From Stictocephala bisonia (taxonomy: Eukaryota > Arthropoda > Insecta > Hemiptera > Membracidae): DNA of 64,000 nt. The first letter of the stretch is position 1, and each line of letters opens with the position of its first letter. Of this stretch, positions 44,239 to 55,986 are shown in pieces. The notes beneath the pieces were generated by a model that was given only the letters and a program-made list of their open reading frames with translations, searched no databases and was not told the origin of the DNA. A program made the translations under genes and the position numbers. Location: contig JAQJVL010002664.1 in assembly GCA_035578905.1 (NCBI GenBank), positions 1 through 64,000 of the forward strand. The letters run 5' to 3'.

Positions 44239-44769
44239 GTGATAAAAAGGATAAAAACTATAAGTGACACCAACATAGCCAAGATCGCTTATCACTCACT
44301 TTTCGAATCACATCTTCGTTACGGCCTGGAAGTATGGGGAAATTCATCAGCAACTAACCTTTATCGTGTCCTTATCCACCAGAAAAAAGCAGTAAGACTA
44401 CTAGCAGAGATTGACCAAAGAGAAAGTTGCAGGCCTAAATTCCGTGAACTGAAAATTCTAACAGTTGTCAGCATATACATCCTAGCTGTAACAACCTACG
44501 CCTACAAACTACAACTTCAACGAGGCAGAGATAGGCACAAACACAACACTCAACAGGCTATGAATTTCACTTTACCAGTGCACCATCTAACACTCTTTGA
44601 AGAAAAGCCTTCCTACATGGGAGTGAAGTTTCTGAACTTGCTACCAGAGACAACTAAAGGACCCAACATAAGTAATACAAGACAGTGTCTATTGGCTTGG
44701 CTTGTGGAGAGACCGTTCTACTCAGTTGAAGAGTTTATGAACTGGAGATCTTCACCCATGTTCCAGTGA
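44239..44769 (+). pseudogene. LINE G C-terminal fragment
   Basis: A 176-codon plus frame with ESHLRYGLEVWGNSS, IHQKKAVRLLAEIDQRESCR, ELKILTVVSIYIL, EKPSYMGVKFLNLLP and PFYSVEEFMN, the C-terminal region of insect LINE ORF2 downstream of the polymerase. The polymerase itself is missing. It lies head-to-tail before a second, related fragment (LINE H). Confidence 0.75.
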
Positions 44770-44804
44770 CAGCCACACCCCCTCACAGTTGACCACCACC
44801 ATGA

Positions 44805-45495
44805 ACAAACACAATTTCTGGGCTTAACTATCGACAATACACTTTCATGGAGTCTTCATGTGAGCACAATTTCGAATAAAATATGTGCAGGCATATACGA
44901 GGCGACTCAATCAGTGGGTACTGAGGCATCCGTCAAAGCTGCCTATTACGCACTGGTAGAGTCCCATATTAGATATGGTCTTATCATCTGGGGCAGCTCT
45001 AATGGAAACCTGAAAAGGATACTCACCCTCCAGAAAAAGGCAATCAGATCCCTTGCCAATCTTGAGCCTCGACAAAGCTGCAGAGAAGCATATCAAAATT
45101 TAGGCATTCTGACTGTACCAGCTCTGTATGTATACGAAACAATGCTATATGTTGACAGACTCAACTTTGACACTTATAACAATCTCCATGACTATAACAC
45201 CCGACACGCCTCTAGATATGTTCTGCCCCGCCACCGAACTGCCCTCTTTGAAAAAAAACCATCCTATGTAGGGCGGAAACTCAGAAATCGACTGCCAGAG
45301 GACCTTCAATCGCTAACTGGAAAGGCACTGAAGAAATTACTTCAAGAATTCCTTGTTAAGACACCACTCTACAGCCTGGAGGAGTTCCTGGATGCAACAA
45401 ACACCTAATTGACTTTTCCTTTTGCATTACATGTTTGACTATATTACTGTACTTAATGTTCATGTAATAGAGAAATTTTGATTTGATTTGATTTG
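44805..45495 (+). mobile_element. LINE H 3' fragment
   Basis: It starts around FLGLTIDNTLSW, continues in the 182-codon frame 44860-45408 (YALVESHIRYGLIIWGSS, LQKKAIRSLANLEPRQSC, KKPSYVGRKLRNRLP, PLYSLEEFLDA) and ends in a tail of repeated 'gattt' at about 45477-45495. It is 5'-truncated like most LINE insertions. Fragment G before it is a close relative. Confidence 0.78.
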
Positions 45496-45499
45496 AACA

Positions 45500-45632
45500 A
45501 AACTTAAATTATTAAACTTTAACTGTAAAACAAAATTGTGATTACCTGTAACTACAATTTTGTTATTTTTACTCTTGACGCCAATTCTGTACTTGATGTA
45601 TGCGAATAAAGTATTCTGATTCTGATTCGGTT
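45500..45632 (+). mobile_element. LINE I 3' tail
   Basis: Non-coding sequence with 'gtacttgatgtatgcgaata' and a tail of 'attctg' repeats ('aagtattctgattctgattc') at about 45610-45632, typical of a third LINE group. Only the end is present. Confidence 0.45.
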
Positions 45633-46529
45633 TTGCTCGGATATTATGTTACAGTATTTTTGTTTATATAAAAACAAATTTATAAAATGTCTCATAACAT
45701 TTAATTAGGTATTAAATAGTGTAGAAATCAATCATCGTTAGTTAAAACATTATTTAAAGAACAAACAAATTATTAACTATATAAATCTGTAGATATTTTC
45801 CTATATGTTTATTCATTTTGCAAGAAAAATGTTACTGATAAAAAGGGAAATATAGTAAAAGAGAAAATAAATTATCAAGTATAATGCTGTAAATTAATGT
45901 CTACTTGAAGGAATCGAGTTTTAATTAGCCTATTCCAAGAAAAAATTAACGTTTATTTAGTGGTACAACCCTAGTTTTGTACCAAAATTAACAAGCTTTG
46001 AAATTATTAATTTATTTAACACAGTTACAATTGTATATAATAATTTATGTTAGGTTATTAGAAGTATTTTATAACAATATTCAAGAAACCCAGTATGAGT
46101 TGTTTTACAATAAATAATTAATTAGTTTTAGTAAAAATAAGCCTCCATACAAATAAAAACCAGCTCAGTGTGTGTCCTATATTATCTCTAACCCATCAAT
46201 ACCTCAATTGAGGACAAGGCAGGGAGTGACTCGTTTGGGCCTTTCGCTCCTTTCATCTTATCTGTTGATGCAAAGGAATAAACAAACATCCCTCAAAAAG
46301 GAAGTACAAGCGTACATTCAGTGTTGAAGGAGGTCTGTGGTTATTGCTTGTGTTTTTTTAAGTGTCTTGAAAAAGTGATCGAGTGACTTCAATGATTATA
46401 ATATTAGTGATTCAGTGTGGTCTTTAACAATGGAAAAGAAAGCCAAAAGAAAAATAATTAAAAGTGGTGAGAGGAAAACAGAGTTAAATATAAATAAATA
46501 TTTCGAAAAGTGTTACGGATAAAAATGTA

Positions 46530-46569
<40 letters not shown>

Positions 46570-48120
46570 CAGTGAGGCTATATTAATTAGTGAAAGAACT
46601 AGCATTGAAGAATTATAAATTAAGAAAGGAAGGAGATTATGGATAGATTTTCACGCCAACAAAAATACCTAAAAAATTAAATAAATTACAATTAAGTTTT
46701 TATCATAATTGTGACTGTTTTTATCAAAACTAAAAAAAGAAAACTGCCTGCAGAGGAGATATGTTGATAACACTTAACTGATTTTAAATTCCTTGTATGC
46801 TTAAATGAACAAACTAAACAAAAATTGCACTTATAAATATATTCAAAGAGAGTTAATAAACATCAATAAGTTAAGATCAATAACTTACTAAACTTTTGGA
46901 CCGGGTGGGTTACTAAAAAATAAATGTGACACTTATATACTAAACAAACATTTACTGTATTGTAAATGATTTGATGTCCTGTTAAAATAAATGAAAAATA
47001 ATAACTGGCTATATGCCTGTAATTTTCATTGCCTAATATTATAAATTCAACTTTAAGCAACATATTTTTAGCATAATACGTTTTATATAAAAATAAATTT
47101 CCTCCTGGGTTCATATTTTAGCACCGATGGAATCGTGGATGGTTAACAGTGAGGCCAACTCACCAACACGATGACAACTGCTTGCACCGCACAGTCATGT
47201 TTCTTTGTCACTTATTACCGACTAAACTATGCATATTGGTGAAAAAAGTTTTGAATAAAAAATAAAGTACCAGTTTTTATCTACATTTTTCCCACTGATG
47301 AAACTTACCTGACCAAAAAATAAAAAACTTCCTCACAGGTCGACTTTTCCATGTCTTTTCTCAAATATATGAACTAATTTTTACATCTATTATAATATTA
47401 CAAATTAGTTTTATTATATAATCATTATTTTAATCAATATACAAATTCATACTAACACAGTAAGCATCTACTACTTCTGTATAAAGTTTACAAAATTTCA
47501 AAATTTTCAATCAATATTTATTCACCTAAAATGCAGTTTAATTAAATTGTGGCCTCTCAAAACTGAATCTCCAAGGGCTATACGTTTTTAAAGCAAATAA
47601 TAATTTTTTTAAATTATTAACTTATTTTTTTTATTTTATACCTTTAATAACAGGCAATCAATATTTTCCCAACCACTTCCATGCGGAAATTTGATTTTAT
47701 GATTACTTTGTATCAGCGAGCCAATATTTTTATACAGTGCTGTACCTCAAAAACTCTCATTTGATTAGCGTTTTTTATGGACTTACCGTACTGCATTCTC
47801 AATATGAAATAGATTATAGAGGGCAGGATCAGCTGCTGAAAGTAGTATACGATCACGCCCCATCACTGTGAAGTCTAATAACTATCGTCCCAGACAACTG
47901 GTGTTTAACTTGAACTCTCTGAATTGAAGATTTTGTAATTCTAGTTTTATGTTTTATCTTTCTTAGTGATTGCGGGTTTCCTTGTAAGCAGAGTAATGTA
48001 GCTCATTCCTTAATGTTTTTGAAAGCAACAGCCCATGAACAACACTTTACTTTTTGCTCAACTGTAAATGCCATTTTCAAAACAAAAGTGTTGTAATACT
48101 GCACTCATAAGAATTATGCA
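45633..48120. other. AT-rich stretch without a supported gene
   Basis: A (ta)n microsatellite lies at 46533-46564. An ATG at about 46431 opens a short basic frame (MEKKAKRKIIKSGERKTELN, INKYFEK) of about 30 codons that resembles the N-terminus of some hAT transposases, with a GC-richer leader from about 46170, but no hAT domain follows. The minus frame 46863-47114 has no domain. Nothing else recognised. Confidence 0.35.
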
Positions 48121-48238
48121 GTTATATCAAATCAAATATTCTTAATTCAATGTCATGTACAGTTTAACAAATGCAATAGTGTCATACAATATTTCTACTC
48201 CAAAAATTCTTCTATAGAATATAAACTTAAATTAACTA
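48121..48238 (-). pseudogene. LINE C-terminal stub cut by hairpin element 2
   Basis: The minus strand ends a frame with LYSIEEFLE and a stop near 48215, the last residues of a LINE ORF2, followed by a short 3' region with 'tttgatttgatat' near 48121-48135. Everything upstream of it is missing because the hairpin element begins at 48241. Confidence 0.5.
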
Positions 48239-48240
48239 TA

Positions 48241-49376
48241 CAGGGTGATCAACTCAAGGGGCCACAGTTGGGATCTCAAAAAGTACTAATTTTATAGCAA
48301 ACTTTAAATAGGGAACTTTACCTCTTTTTTTATGCTTATTAAAATTACGTAGTTCAAATTTAAAAAATTCGGTCACCATTTTCTAATATGGCGGTCAACT
48401 TTGAAATTTCTTATGGGAACCCCTATTTTTTCTATTCAGGTTTTACTGGTAATGTAAGACTTTTTCACTCTAGGCATTATTTTGATATACTTCCATTTAG
48501 CTGCTAGGAGCGCTGACAGTTTAAGAATTTCAACAATTATTAAAGAGGCATGTTTTACCATTTACAAATAATAAAGCTTAACTTAGAGTGCATTATTTTT
48601 ATTTGTTTAAATGTTAAAGAGTTGTTGCAGTTTCACAAATACTTTTATTTTGTTTAAAAAAAAATTTAAAACACCTTGTTAATGCAACAACTGTGTATAA
48701 TGTAAGTGCAAGTACAGCATAAAAAGTAATAAAAGAGTGCACAATTGCACATTATTGTGTTGTTAGGCAGTAATCAGCTGTTTCATTGTTGCAAATTTCC
48801 ACTTTGGTTTTACCTCATGGTGACTGAAGATGTAGGAGCAGATATATTTTAGCATATTTTGCGGTGCACTCCAAAGTATCAATCAGAAAAGTAGCATGTC
48901 TGTATCAATTGTCATTCAGATCAATGCAAAAATTACTTCATAAGCACAATTATTAACAAGTATACCCATATTGCCTGGAGGTCAAGTATAGCCCAGTTCC
49001 CACAGCCAGTGTTTTCACAGACATCATGTGGTCCATTCAAATAAATAAAAATAATGCACTTATTATTTGGAAATGGTAAAAAATGCACCTTTAATTAAAT
49101 AATTGTTGAAATAAGAATTTCTTAAACTTTCAGTGCTCCTAGCGGCTAAACCGTTGAGTATATCAAAATAATGCCCAGAGTGAAAAAGTTTTAGAATTAC
49201 CAGTAAAACCTCAATTGATCATAAAAAATTGGAATTCCTATTAGGAATTCCAAAGTTGAACGCCATAAAAGTTGAACTATGTATTTGTAATAAGCATAAA
49301 AAATTAGGTAAGTTCCCCATTTATAGTTTGCTGTAAAATTAGTTCTTTTGAGATCCCAATTGTGTTGATCACCCTG
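48241..49376. mobile_element. Long-hairpin (foldback) element 2
   Basis: The left arm, about 48241-48605, and the right arm, about 49039-49376, are imperfect inverted copies. The ends are cagggtgatcaact and gttgatcaccctg, with TA before the left end and TG (perhaps a worn TA) after the right. The 430-bp middle has no coding sequence. The layout is the same as element 1 at 27641-28934, but the sequence is unrelated, so it is a second family. Confidence 0.82.
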
Positions 49377-49597
49377 TGTAATGTCTTAATTTATTTTTAA
49401 AATCTACTATGTATTTTGTAAATAATTTTTTTAATTTTCATATATTCCAATAAAATTATTTATTTCTGTGAGGGCTTTCACCTACAATGTAGGCATCTTC
49501 AGACAACAAAATTCTAATTTTAAAACATTTATTTACAAAACATAACAATGTAACTATTTTAAACATATGGTAGATTTAAAAAAATAATTAAATTTAA

Positions 49598-49640
<43 letters not shown>

Positions 49641-50930
49641 TTTTATGTTTAGGAGTAGAAACAGCCCCCTAAACATCCATTTTTTCCTATAAGAATAATA
49701 TATATATATGAATACATAGTAATTTTCAGTTAAATTATCTATATTTATAAAAGAAGAAGTGAAAAATTCAAAATCAATGCAGAGCCTTAACCACAATAGG
49801 TAGGATTTTGACATTTGTAAAACATAGCTATTTGAAATGTTTACAGTACCTTAGTTATATGGTCTTAGTGCGTGCTAAGGAAGGATTTTTTTGAAATTCC
49901 ATCCCTGAGGGGTTGAAACAGCCCCCCAAACATTGAAAGAGGCTGATGAAAATTCAACTTACAGAGTAAACCGTAAAAGATAGCTACTTGACATTTTTCA
50001 GTACCTTAATTTTATGGTCTTAGTGCATGCAAAGGATTTTTTGAAATTCCATTTCTGAGGAGTAGAAACAGCCCCCTAAACATCAATTTTTTCCCATAAG
50101 AATAACATTGGCATTAATTTAATAATTTATTTAAAACAGCTGATACAGAAAAGCATAAACATGACAAAAGTTTGTTACATATGTGATTAATTATTGTATT
50201 ATTTTTTTAATGTTGACAAATTAGTTTTAAATTGTTTTAAGTTGTACGTAAATAATTATTTATAAAGTTTGTGTAATTGAAGTTAAAGTGTACATATTAA
50301 TGCCCTGGAAGAGTGGTTTCATAAGTTTCATTTTTCATATGATTCTTTTTTCTTGTTTTTTTTCAAGACAATAGTTTAAGCTATGATTGTAGTCGTAGAT
50401 GGTGAGGATGTTTCTTACCTGATCTTGGTAATGATCTTGGGTATGATCTTGGGGATGGTAAGTGCCTATTTTACTTCCTGTCTTATACTGTACACGGTTT
50501 AGCGTCTCGAGCATCAACGGTGTACGGGTAGCTATCGTAAATCACGTGTCTAACAACTAGCAGAGATACAAACAGTTCACTATGAACTGGGTAAGCGAAC
50601 AGTACTCCAGTAAGCTGCAATAGAAAAGTCCAAATGTGAGACTTACTTGTGAGCTCAAGGCAGCGGGAGACATTTCCCCCTTCGAGTTTGAAATATATCA
50701 TGATGGCATACTTCTGGCCAGGTATGAAGAGAATGAAAGAGATAAACAACGTCTCCGGTTCAGGGGATACAATTTGAAGGCCATTTCGATGTCTTACTTG
50801 CTGTGACATCAATATCTCCTTCATATAAGGAGAACATCTCAAATCAGAAGCTCCTCTGATCCTATGGACTGTTAACCATCCTGTTCATTCTAAACACATC
50901 CTACAATTCCTCAAGCTTCTCTGTCAAGCT
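49377..50930. other. Repeat-rich stretch, no supported gene
   Basis: At 49472-49500 'ggctttcacctacaatgtag' and 'gcatcttcag' resemble the 3' region of some Penelope-like elements. A (ta)n run is at 49602-49636. About 49640-50110 holds two to three diverged copies of a unit with 'gaaacagccccctaaacatc' and 'tatggtcttagtgc'. The minus frame 50483-50842 (119 codons, start MRCSPYMKEILMSQQVRHRN) begins with an ATG but has no domain I recognise. Confidence 0.4.
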
Positions 50931-50938
50931 CTATTATT

Positions 50939-53255
50939 ATGACTGATTTTAATGTGTCTGTTACAATAAAATTCTCTCTTAGAAAAAATATGAGAGTTTA
51001 TCTTAGAGATGATGAAACTACTGAAAACTTTTCTGATGTACTTTTGAGAGTAGGTGATTGTAAATATTTCGAATCTGGAGGAAATATCAATTTGCCCTCA
51101 GAACTAGGAATTGTGATAGTTACTCCAAAGGAATTATTGGACAGAATAATAATAATAATATTTATTTATTCCATCATTTCTTTTTTACAATATACTACAC
51201 TTTAACAGCTTAGGAACTAATGCTAACCACTTTTCCAGTAATGTGGTTAGCAGAAAATGAAAACAATTTTATTACAAATAATTTAGTATAGTTCAGATGT
51301 CATAAAAGCCTGAAGTCAACAATGCTGCTTCCTGTGGTGCCCACTAATACAACTATTATCTAATTAAAACTATGGAAATAACACATTCAAACAATCCGTG
51401 TCACTAACACAATCATTTGCACACTTAATCCACATACATATACAAACAAGAGCAAATATTAATGTGTGTACATACATGTTAACACAAATAATAAATTAAA
51501 CTAAAACAAACAATAAGGACATACATACATATAAAAGTAATACCAAGAATGCCCGTAAAATTTACAGAAAAAATTTTAAGGTTATAAATATTCATTTAAT
51601 TATATCTATCCATAATTTACACGAAGGTACATACCCTAAAAACTTATTTTAGAAAACAGTCATAACTACACTACATCCGACTTAGGACTATTTGATCCTT
51701 GTTATACTATCGAATAACTCGAAATATGTAATCCAAATCAATATTATTATATAACCAACATTTTAATTTATTACAAAACGCATTTAATTTGTTGCACTTT
51801 TTAATTTGGAGTGGAAGCAAGTTGTAAAATGTTGGACCTATATACTTCAAAGATCTTCTAAAAATTTCTTTCTTCACTTTTGGCAATTTTAATATTTTTT
51901 GTTCTGTTAGTCTTGAACTACGCATAAGCTCGTCGACAATATCATTACCACTCATGGTATAAAACATTCTTAATCCTTTAAAAACAAAGAGATGTTGGAC
52001 TGGAAGAACTTTTAATTCTGCGTATAGTCCCCTTAATGAGCTTTCCCTCAAGTTCTTCTTTAGAATTACGCGTAAGAAATGATTCTGAGTGACTCTTAGC
52101 CTTTGTAACAAATATTTAAAGGTACCTCCATAGCACACAATAACATACCGAAATTTTGATTCTATCAAAACTCTTAAAAACGACTGGTCACAAATATTGT
52201 TGAGAAAGTAGAATGCTCGCATAGAGTGTTTCAATTTGTTATGCAGTTCCACAATGTGCTCTCCCCAGTTTAGTTTTTCATCAAATATTACACCAAGATA
52301 TTTGAAACTTGTAACTTTTTCTATAGAAGAACATCTGCAAACATGTCTAGGACAATCTATTGAATGGTATTTCAATGCATTTACAAAAACAAAAGGTTTG
52401 AAACCAAAGTTGATGTATTTTGTTTTATTTACGTTAACCACCATTCTATTCCTCGTATACCAGTTACGTAGTAGTAATAGGTCATCTGTTATTTTGTCAT
52501 ATATAACACAATCCTCTTTATCTGTGTAAAATAATGCATTATCGTCTGCAAAAGCACTGATTTCACCTTTAAACTCTTCTTTCAACAAGTCATTTATAAA
52601 AATTAAAAATAAAGTGGCAGATATAACCGATTCTTGAGGGACCCCTGAGCGAACACGGAGTTTTGAACTAACATAGTCACCGATTCGTGTCTGTTGATAT
52701 CTGCCTGATAGAAAATTTTTTAACCAGTTCAGTGCTATTCCTCTAATCCCTATATTTGATAGTTTTGTAAAGAGAATTTCATGTTTCACTAAATCAAAAG
52801 CTTTTTTAAAATCAATAAAAAGGCCTTAGCCTTATTTCCGTTATTTAATCCGTTGTAAAGTTTATTTGTTACGTTAACTAGGGTGTACCAAAATTATGCA
52901 ATGGTACACATTTACAAGTAACTGCTCTCCATACAAATGTTATTGAAGCAACTATTATTACTAGCGGTACTAAAAGAGAATCTGTATTTATTCCTAGAAT
53001 CCAATTAATTCCTTCAGACTATCCATTCCAATTCAAAAGCGTACTGTCTTTTATTAATTTGTTTTTCAATGACTGTTAATAAGTCTCCAGGACAGTCCTT
53101 AAAATTTGCAGGCATAGATCTGAGAGAAGTGTGCTATTCCCACAGACAATTTTAAATAGCCTGTTCTACTGTAGAGTAAGCAGTCCATCAAGTTTAGTTA
53201 CTTTAACACCAACAGAAAAGACAAATAACATAGATTATAAAAAAGTTTTTCTGTA
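50939..53255 (+). mobile_element. Helitron 2 relic, split by LINE J
   Basis: Left piece (50939-51148): SLRKNMRVYLRDDETTENFS, then DVLLRVGDCKYF and SELGIVIVTPKELLD, a block of the Helitron helicase. Right piece (about 52885-53255): PKLCNGTHLQVTALHTNVIE, FIPRIQLIPSDYPFQFK, then in another frame NKSPGQSLKFAGIDL (the helicase motif VI; consensus NKSQGQTL) and a C-terminal DYKKVFL. The region normally between the two pieces is partly missing, so a deletion came with or before the LINE. It is a separate copy from Helitron 1, with different substitutions. Confidence 0.8.
51149..52880 (-). mobile_element. LINE J, inserted in Helitron 2
   Basis: On the minus strand the reverse transcriptase starts around LYNGLNNGNKAKA (about 52860), passes a frameshift to FIDFKKAFDLVKHEI, and is then open at 51707-52789 (360 codons) with SGVPQESVISATLFLIFIND (PQGS altered to PQES), ISAFADDNALFY (catalytic pair intact), FKYLGVIFDEKLNW and a C-terminal YIGPTFYNLLP region. 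The 3' region ends in a run of 'att' repeats at about 51150-51170. It is 5'-truncated. Helicase sequence lies on both sides. Confidence 0.82.
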
Positions 53256-53679
53256 AGTTATGCTTAAAATTCTTAAATGTGCTGCATAATTGATAGCAAA
53301 TTGTTGTATTGCAAATTTATAACTTGAAATAAAAAGTAACAATATTAGTTTTAATTCATATGTTTTTTAAAACCAATGTGAAAATTTTCATTTTGGTGTT
53401 GTTTTTCTGAATCACTTTTGATTAATGTATTATAGATTAATTACCTTCAATCTGCCAGTGATCCTGCAAATCTTCTTGGATTACGCATTTCAGCTTTTAT
53501 GCCTTCCTATACTCTTAATGATTATTACAATTTACGTTTTTAGTATTGATGATAAAAAAATGCAAAATAAATAGGCATATCTTCTATTTATTCATGCATA
53601 CCCTAAGTTCATAAACTAAAATGCTTACAAACACTTATAATTTGATTAAGAAAATTATAAATTTCATACAAGTTATATA
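53256..53679. other. AT-rich spacer
   Basis: No coding sequence or repeat recognised between Helitron 2 and the Penelope-like fragment. Confidence 0.35.
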
Positions 53680-54260
53680 AAACTTGAAAGTTAGTGGGTG
53701 AAGTCGCAATGGGGGTGCTAGTACTATATAAACGAAGAATTTTGAATGGGTGGAGGGTCATTATTTACAATTAGAGTATTAAATTTGTTCATGTAGAAAG
53801 TTTCTGACACATCTAAGTATTGATTTTTGTTAATTTGTTTTAGAACTTTAAATTTTTAAAAGTTATGTCCTTTTATAGTGCATTTTTGGCCATTGCTGAT
53901 TTTTACATTGTCAATACTTAAAATTTGCTCTGTTCTTTGAATACTGTTTCAATTTTTTTTCTGGCCAATATAAACTTTATCACAATTATCACAGTTTTAT
54001 ATATTCCAGATTTATCTTCTTCATTTATTTTTGATTTTGGGTTTTTCACAATAGGTTTTTTATTTGATGACTTGTTCTGAACGATAAATTTATATTATGT
54101 TTTTTGAATATCTTCGTTTTCTCAGAATATTCATTGTAACAAACATATTTCCAAATAGAGTTTTCTTTAAGATTAATTGGGGTTGGAGTTGTTCTTTTAT
54201 TTTTATTCATCGATATTGTTTTGTTTTGAATTTTATAAAATTTTTAATAAAACAAAAATA
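53680..54260 (-). pseudogene. Penelope-like element fragment 2 (GIY-YIG endonuclease)
   Basis: The minus strand shows KHNINLSFRTSHQIKNLL near 54100, then CDNCDKVYIGQ near 53980 (the GIY-YIG-type motif, in a frame shifted from its surroundings), then NQYLDVSETFYMNKFNTLIV near 53790. It has many stops and no reverse transcriptase part. It differs from fragment 1 at 31.6-32.1 kb, so these are separate copies. Confidence 0.65.
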
Positions 54261-54796
54261 ATTTTTAATAAAACAAAAACTGGTTTGAATGTTATAAATA
54301 CAAACATCTTTATTCAACTATAAAGTGCATGGACAAAATTTTAATTTACATAGTTTATAACAGTTTATCTCAGGGTTTAACATTATGAGTACACACTGTG
54401 CAGGCGCACCACCAGTATATGAATTGAACAATAATGAGATAGTTACAATGGTATAAATTTATTGAAATTTGCATACTACCTCCCAGATCTTTGAAAGTTC
54501 TTAATTTGGCTTGTATATAAAAGATTTATGAATTTGGAAAAGAAATTTAGATTAAATATTGTTAAATTGGATTGGATGTTACTGTTGTAGTGTTTTTGAC
54601 TCTTGCATTAGGTAAAAAAATCGATAGAATTTGGATGGGTCTCACCAAGGTTTGTAGCTGGATCAAGTTTAAATCTTCTTTATCATAAAATATATATATA
54701 TATATTATTAAATTTCAACTTAAATGTTGTAGTTCAAAAGAAAAATATGTCTTCTAGGAAAGTTTTTGTTGACTTTTAAATACTTTTCAACACTAA
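54261..54796. other. AT-rich spacer
   Basis: Contains a short 'tttttaataaaacaaaaa' duplication near 54240-54275 and a (ta)n run near 54692. No coding sequence recognised. Confidence 0.35.
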
Positions 54797-55148
54797 TAAA
54801 TAAATAAAATAAATAAATAATCTTTATTGTCGTTTTACATAAACGCATACATAAACGCACAGTCGCATATACATCTAACAGACATAGTCAAAACAAAACA
54901 ATCATATTGCACATATACATTATTCAATCTAGAATGACAAACATGGTTAACAAACTGTCATTTAAGTAAACAGTAATTTACATAACCGGTATGATTCTAA
55001 AGTACAGGTCCAACAATCTAAAAACTAATATCTTGCATACTGAAAAACTCCCCTAGTTCATAAAATGGATTTTTTAGCAACCAGTTATACAGTTTGATTT
55101 TAAAAAGTGTTGTCGGGTATTTATTAACTAAATCTTTTAATTTATTAT
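54797..55148 (-). mobile_element. LINE K 3' end
   Basis: The minus-strand reading ends a LINE ORF2 with KLKDLVNKYPTTLFKIKLYN and WLLKNPFYELGEFF, then a 3' region and an (aaat)n-type tail at about 54797-54830. It abuts the tail of LINE L, so the upstream part was cut or lost when L arrived. Confidence 0.7.
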
Positions 55149-55986
55149 AAATTTATTTATTTATTTATTTACATCAGCCTTTACAAAAACCCTACTCAAA
55201 GGGTATAAAAGTTGTCATTTAGTATATATATATTATTATATATCAATCTTAAATCTAAACTAGACTACACTACTATTTAATTCGAATAATTCATGACAAA
55301 TATAACATTTAAAAAGATAGAAAATAGCTCCCAAGAAACAAAACAACCATTTTATTTTTGACCGGGCTCAAGTAGATCTTCCAATTTATAAAAGCATTTC
55401 TGTACAAGCCAGTTCCTCAGTTTATTTTTAAAGCATTTTTTTATCACTTCTACCTTCAATTGAGAAGGTAATTTACTGTAGAACTTATTACCTATGTATG
55501 AAGGTTTGGACTCATATATCTTTAATCTATGTGTTGCAGCAAAGTTTATTTTCCTTGTATTGTGTGAATGGTTCTTTACTGTTTTAAGCTGATTATTAGA
55601 TATGCAGTACATTATGCATTCCAATATGTAAATTGATGGTACTGTAAGAATGTTATTGTTGACAAAAGAGTCCCTGCATGAATCAAGTGAATTCAGGTTA
55701 TCTATATATCTAATTGATCTTTTCTGTAGTATGAAGATTCTATTTAAGTTTTGCAAAGATGATGAACCCCAAAGAATTATTGAGTAACTTATATGGGAAT
55801 ATATGAAAGCATAATAACAACTGATTGAAATAGGTTTACATTTTAATTTTGAAACTTTTCTTATTACCTATATGAAGACCGGATGCCAATTTCAAAGAAA
55901 GTTTATTGACATGTTCATTCCAACTTAGGTTGCTGTCAACAGTCACTCCAAGGAATTTAACATTTTCAACTTGAGTTACCTCCTTT

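Noticed and set aside
46431..46525. Short basic frame resembling an hAT N-terminus
   Set aside because: Only about 30 codons, with no following domain and no element ends; mentioned within the spacer but not called as a gene.
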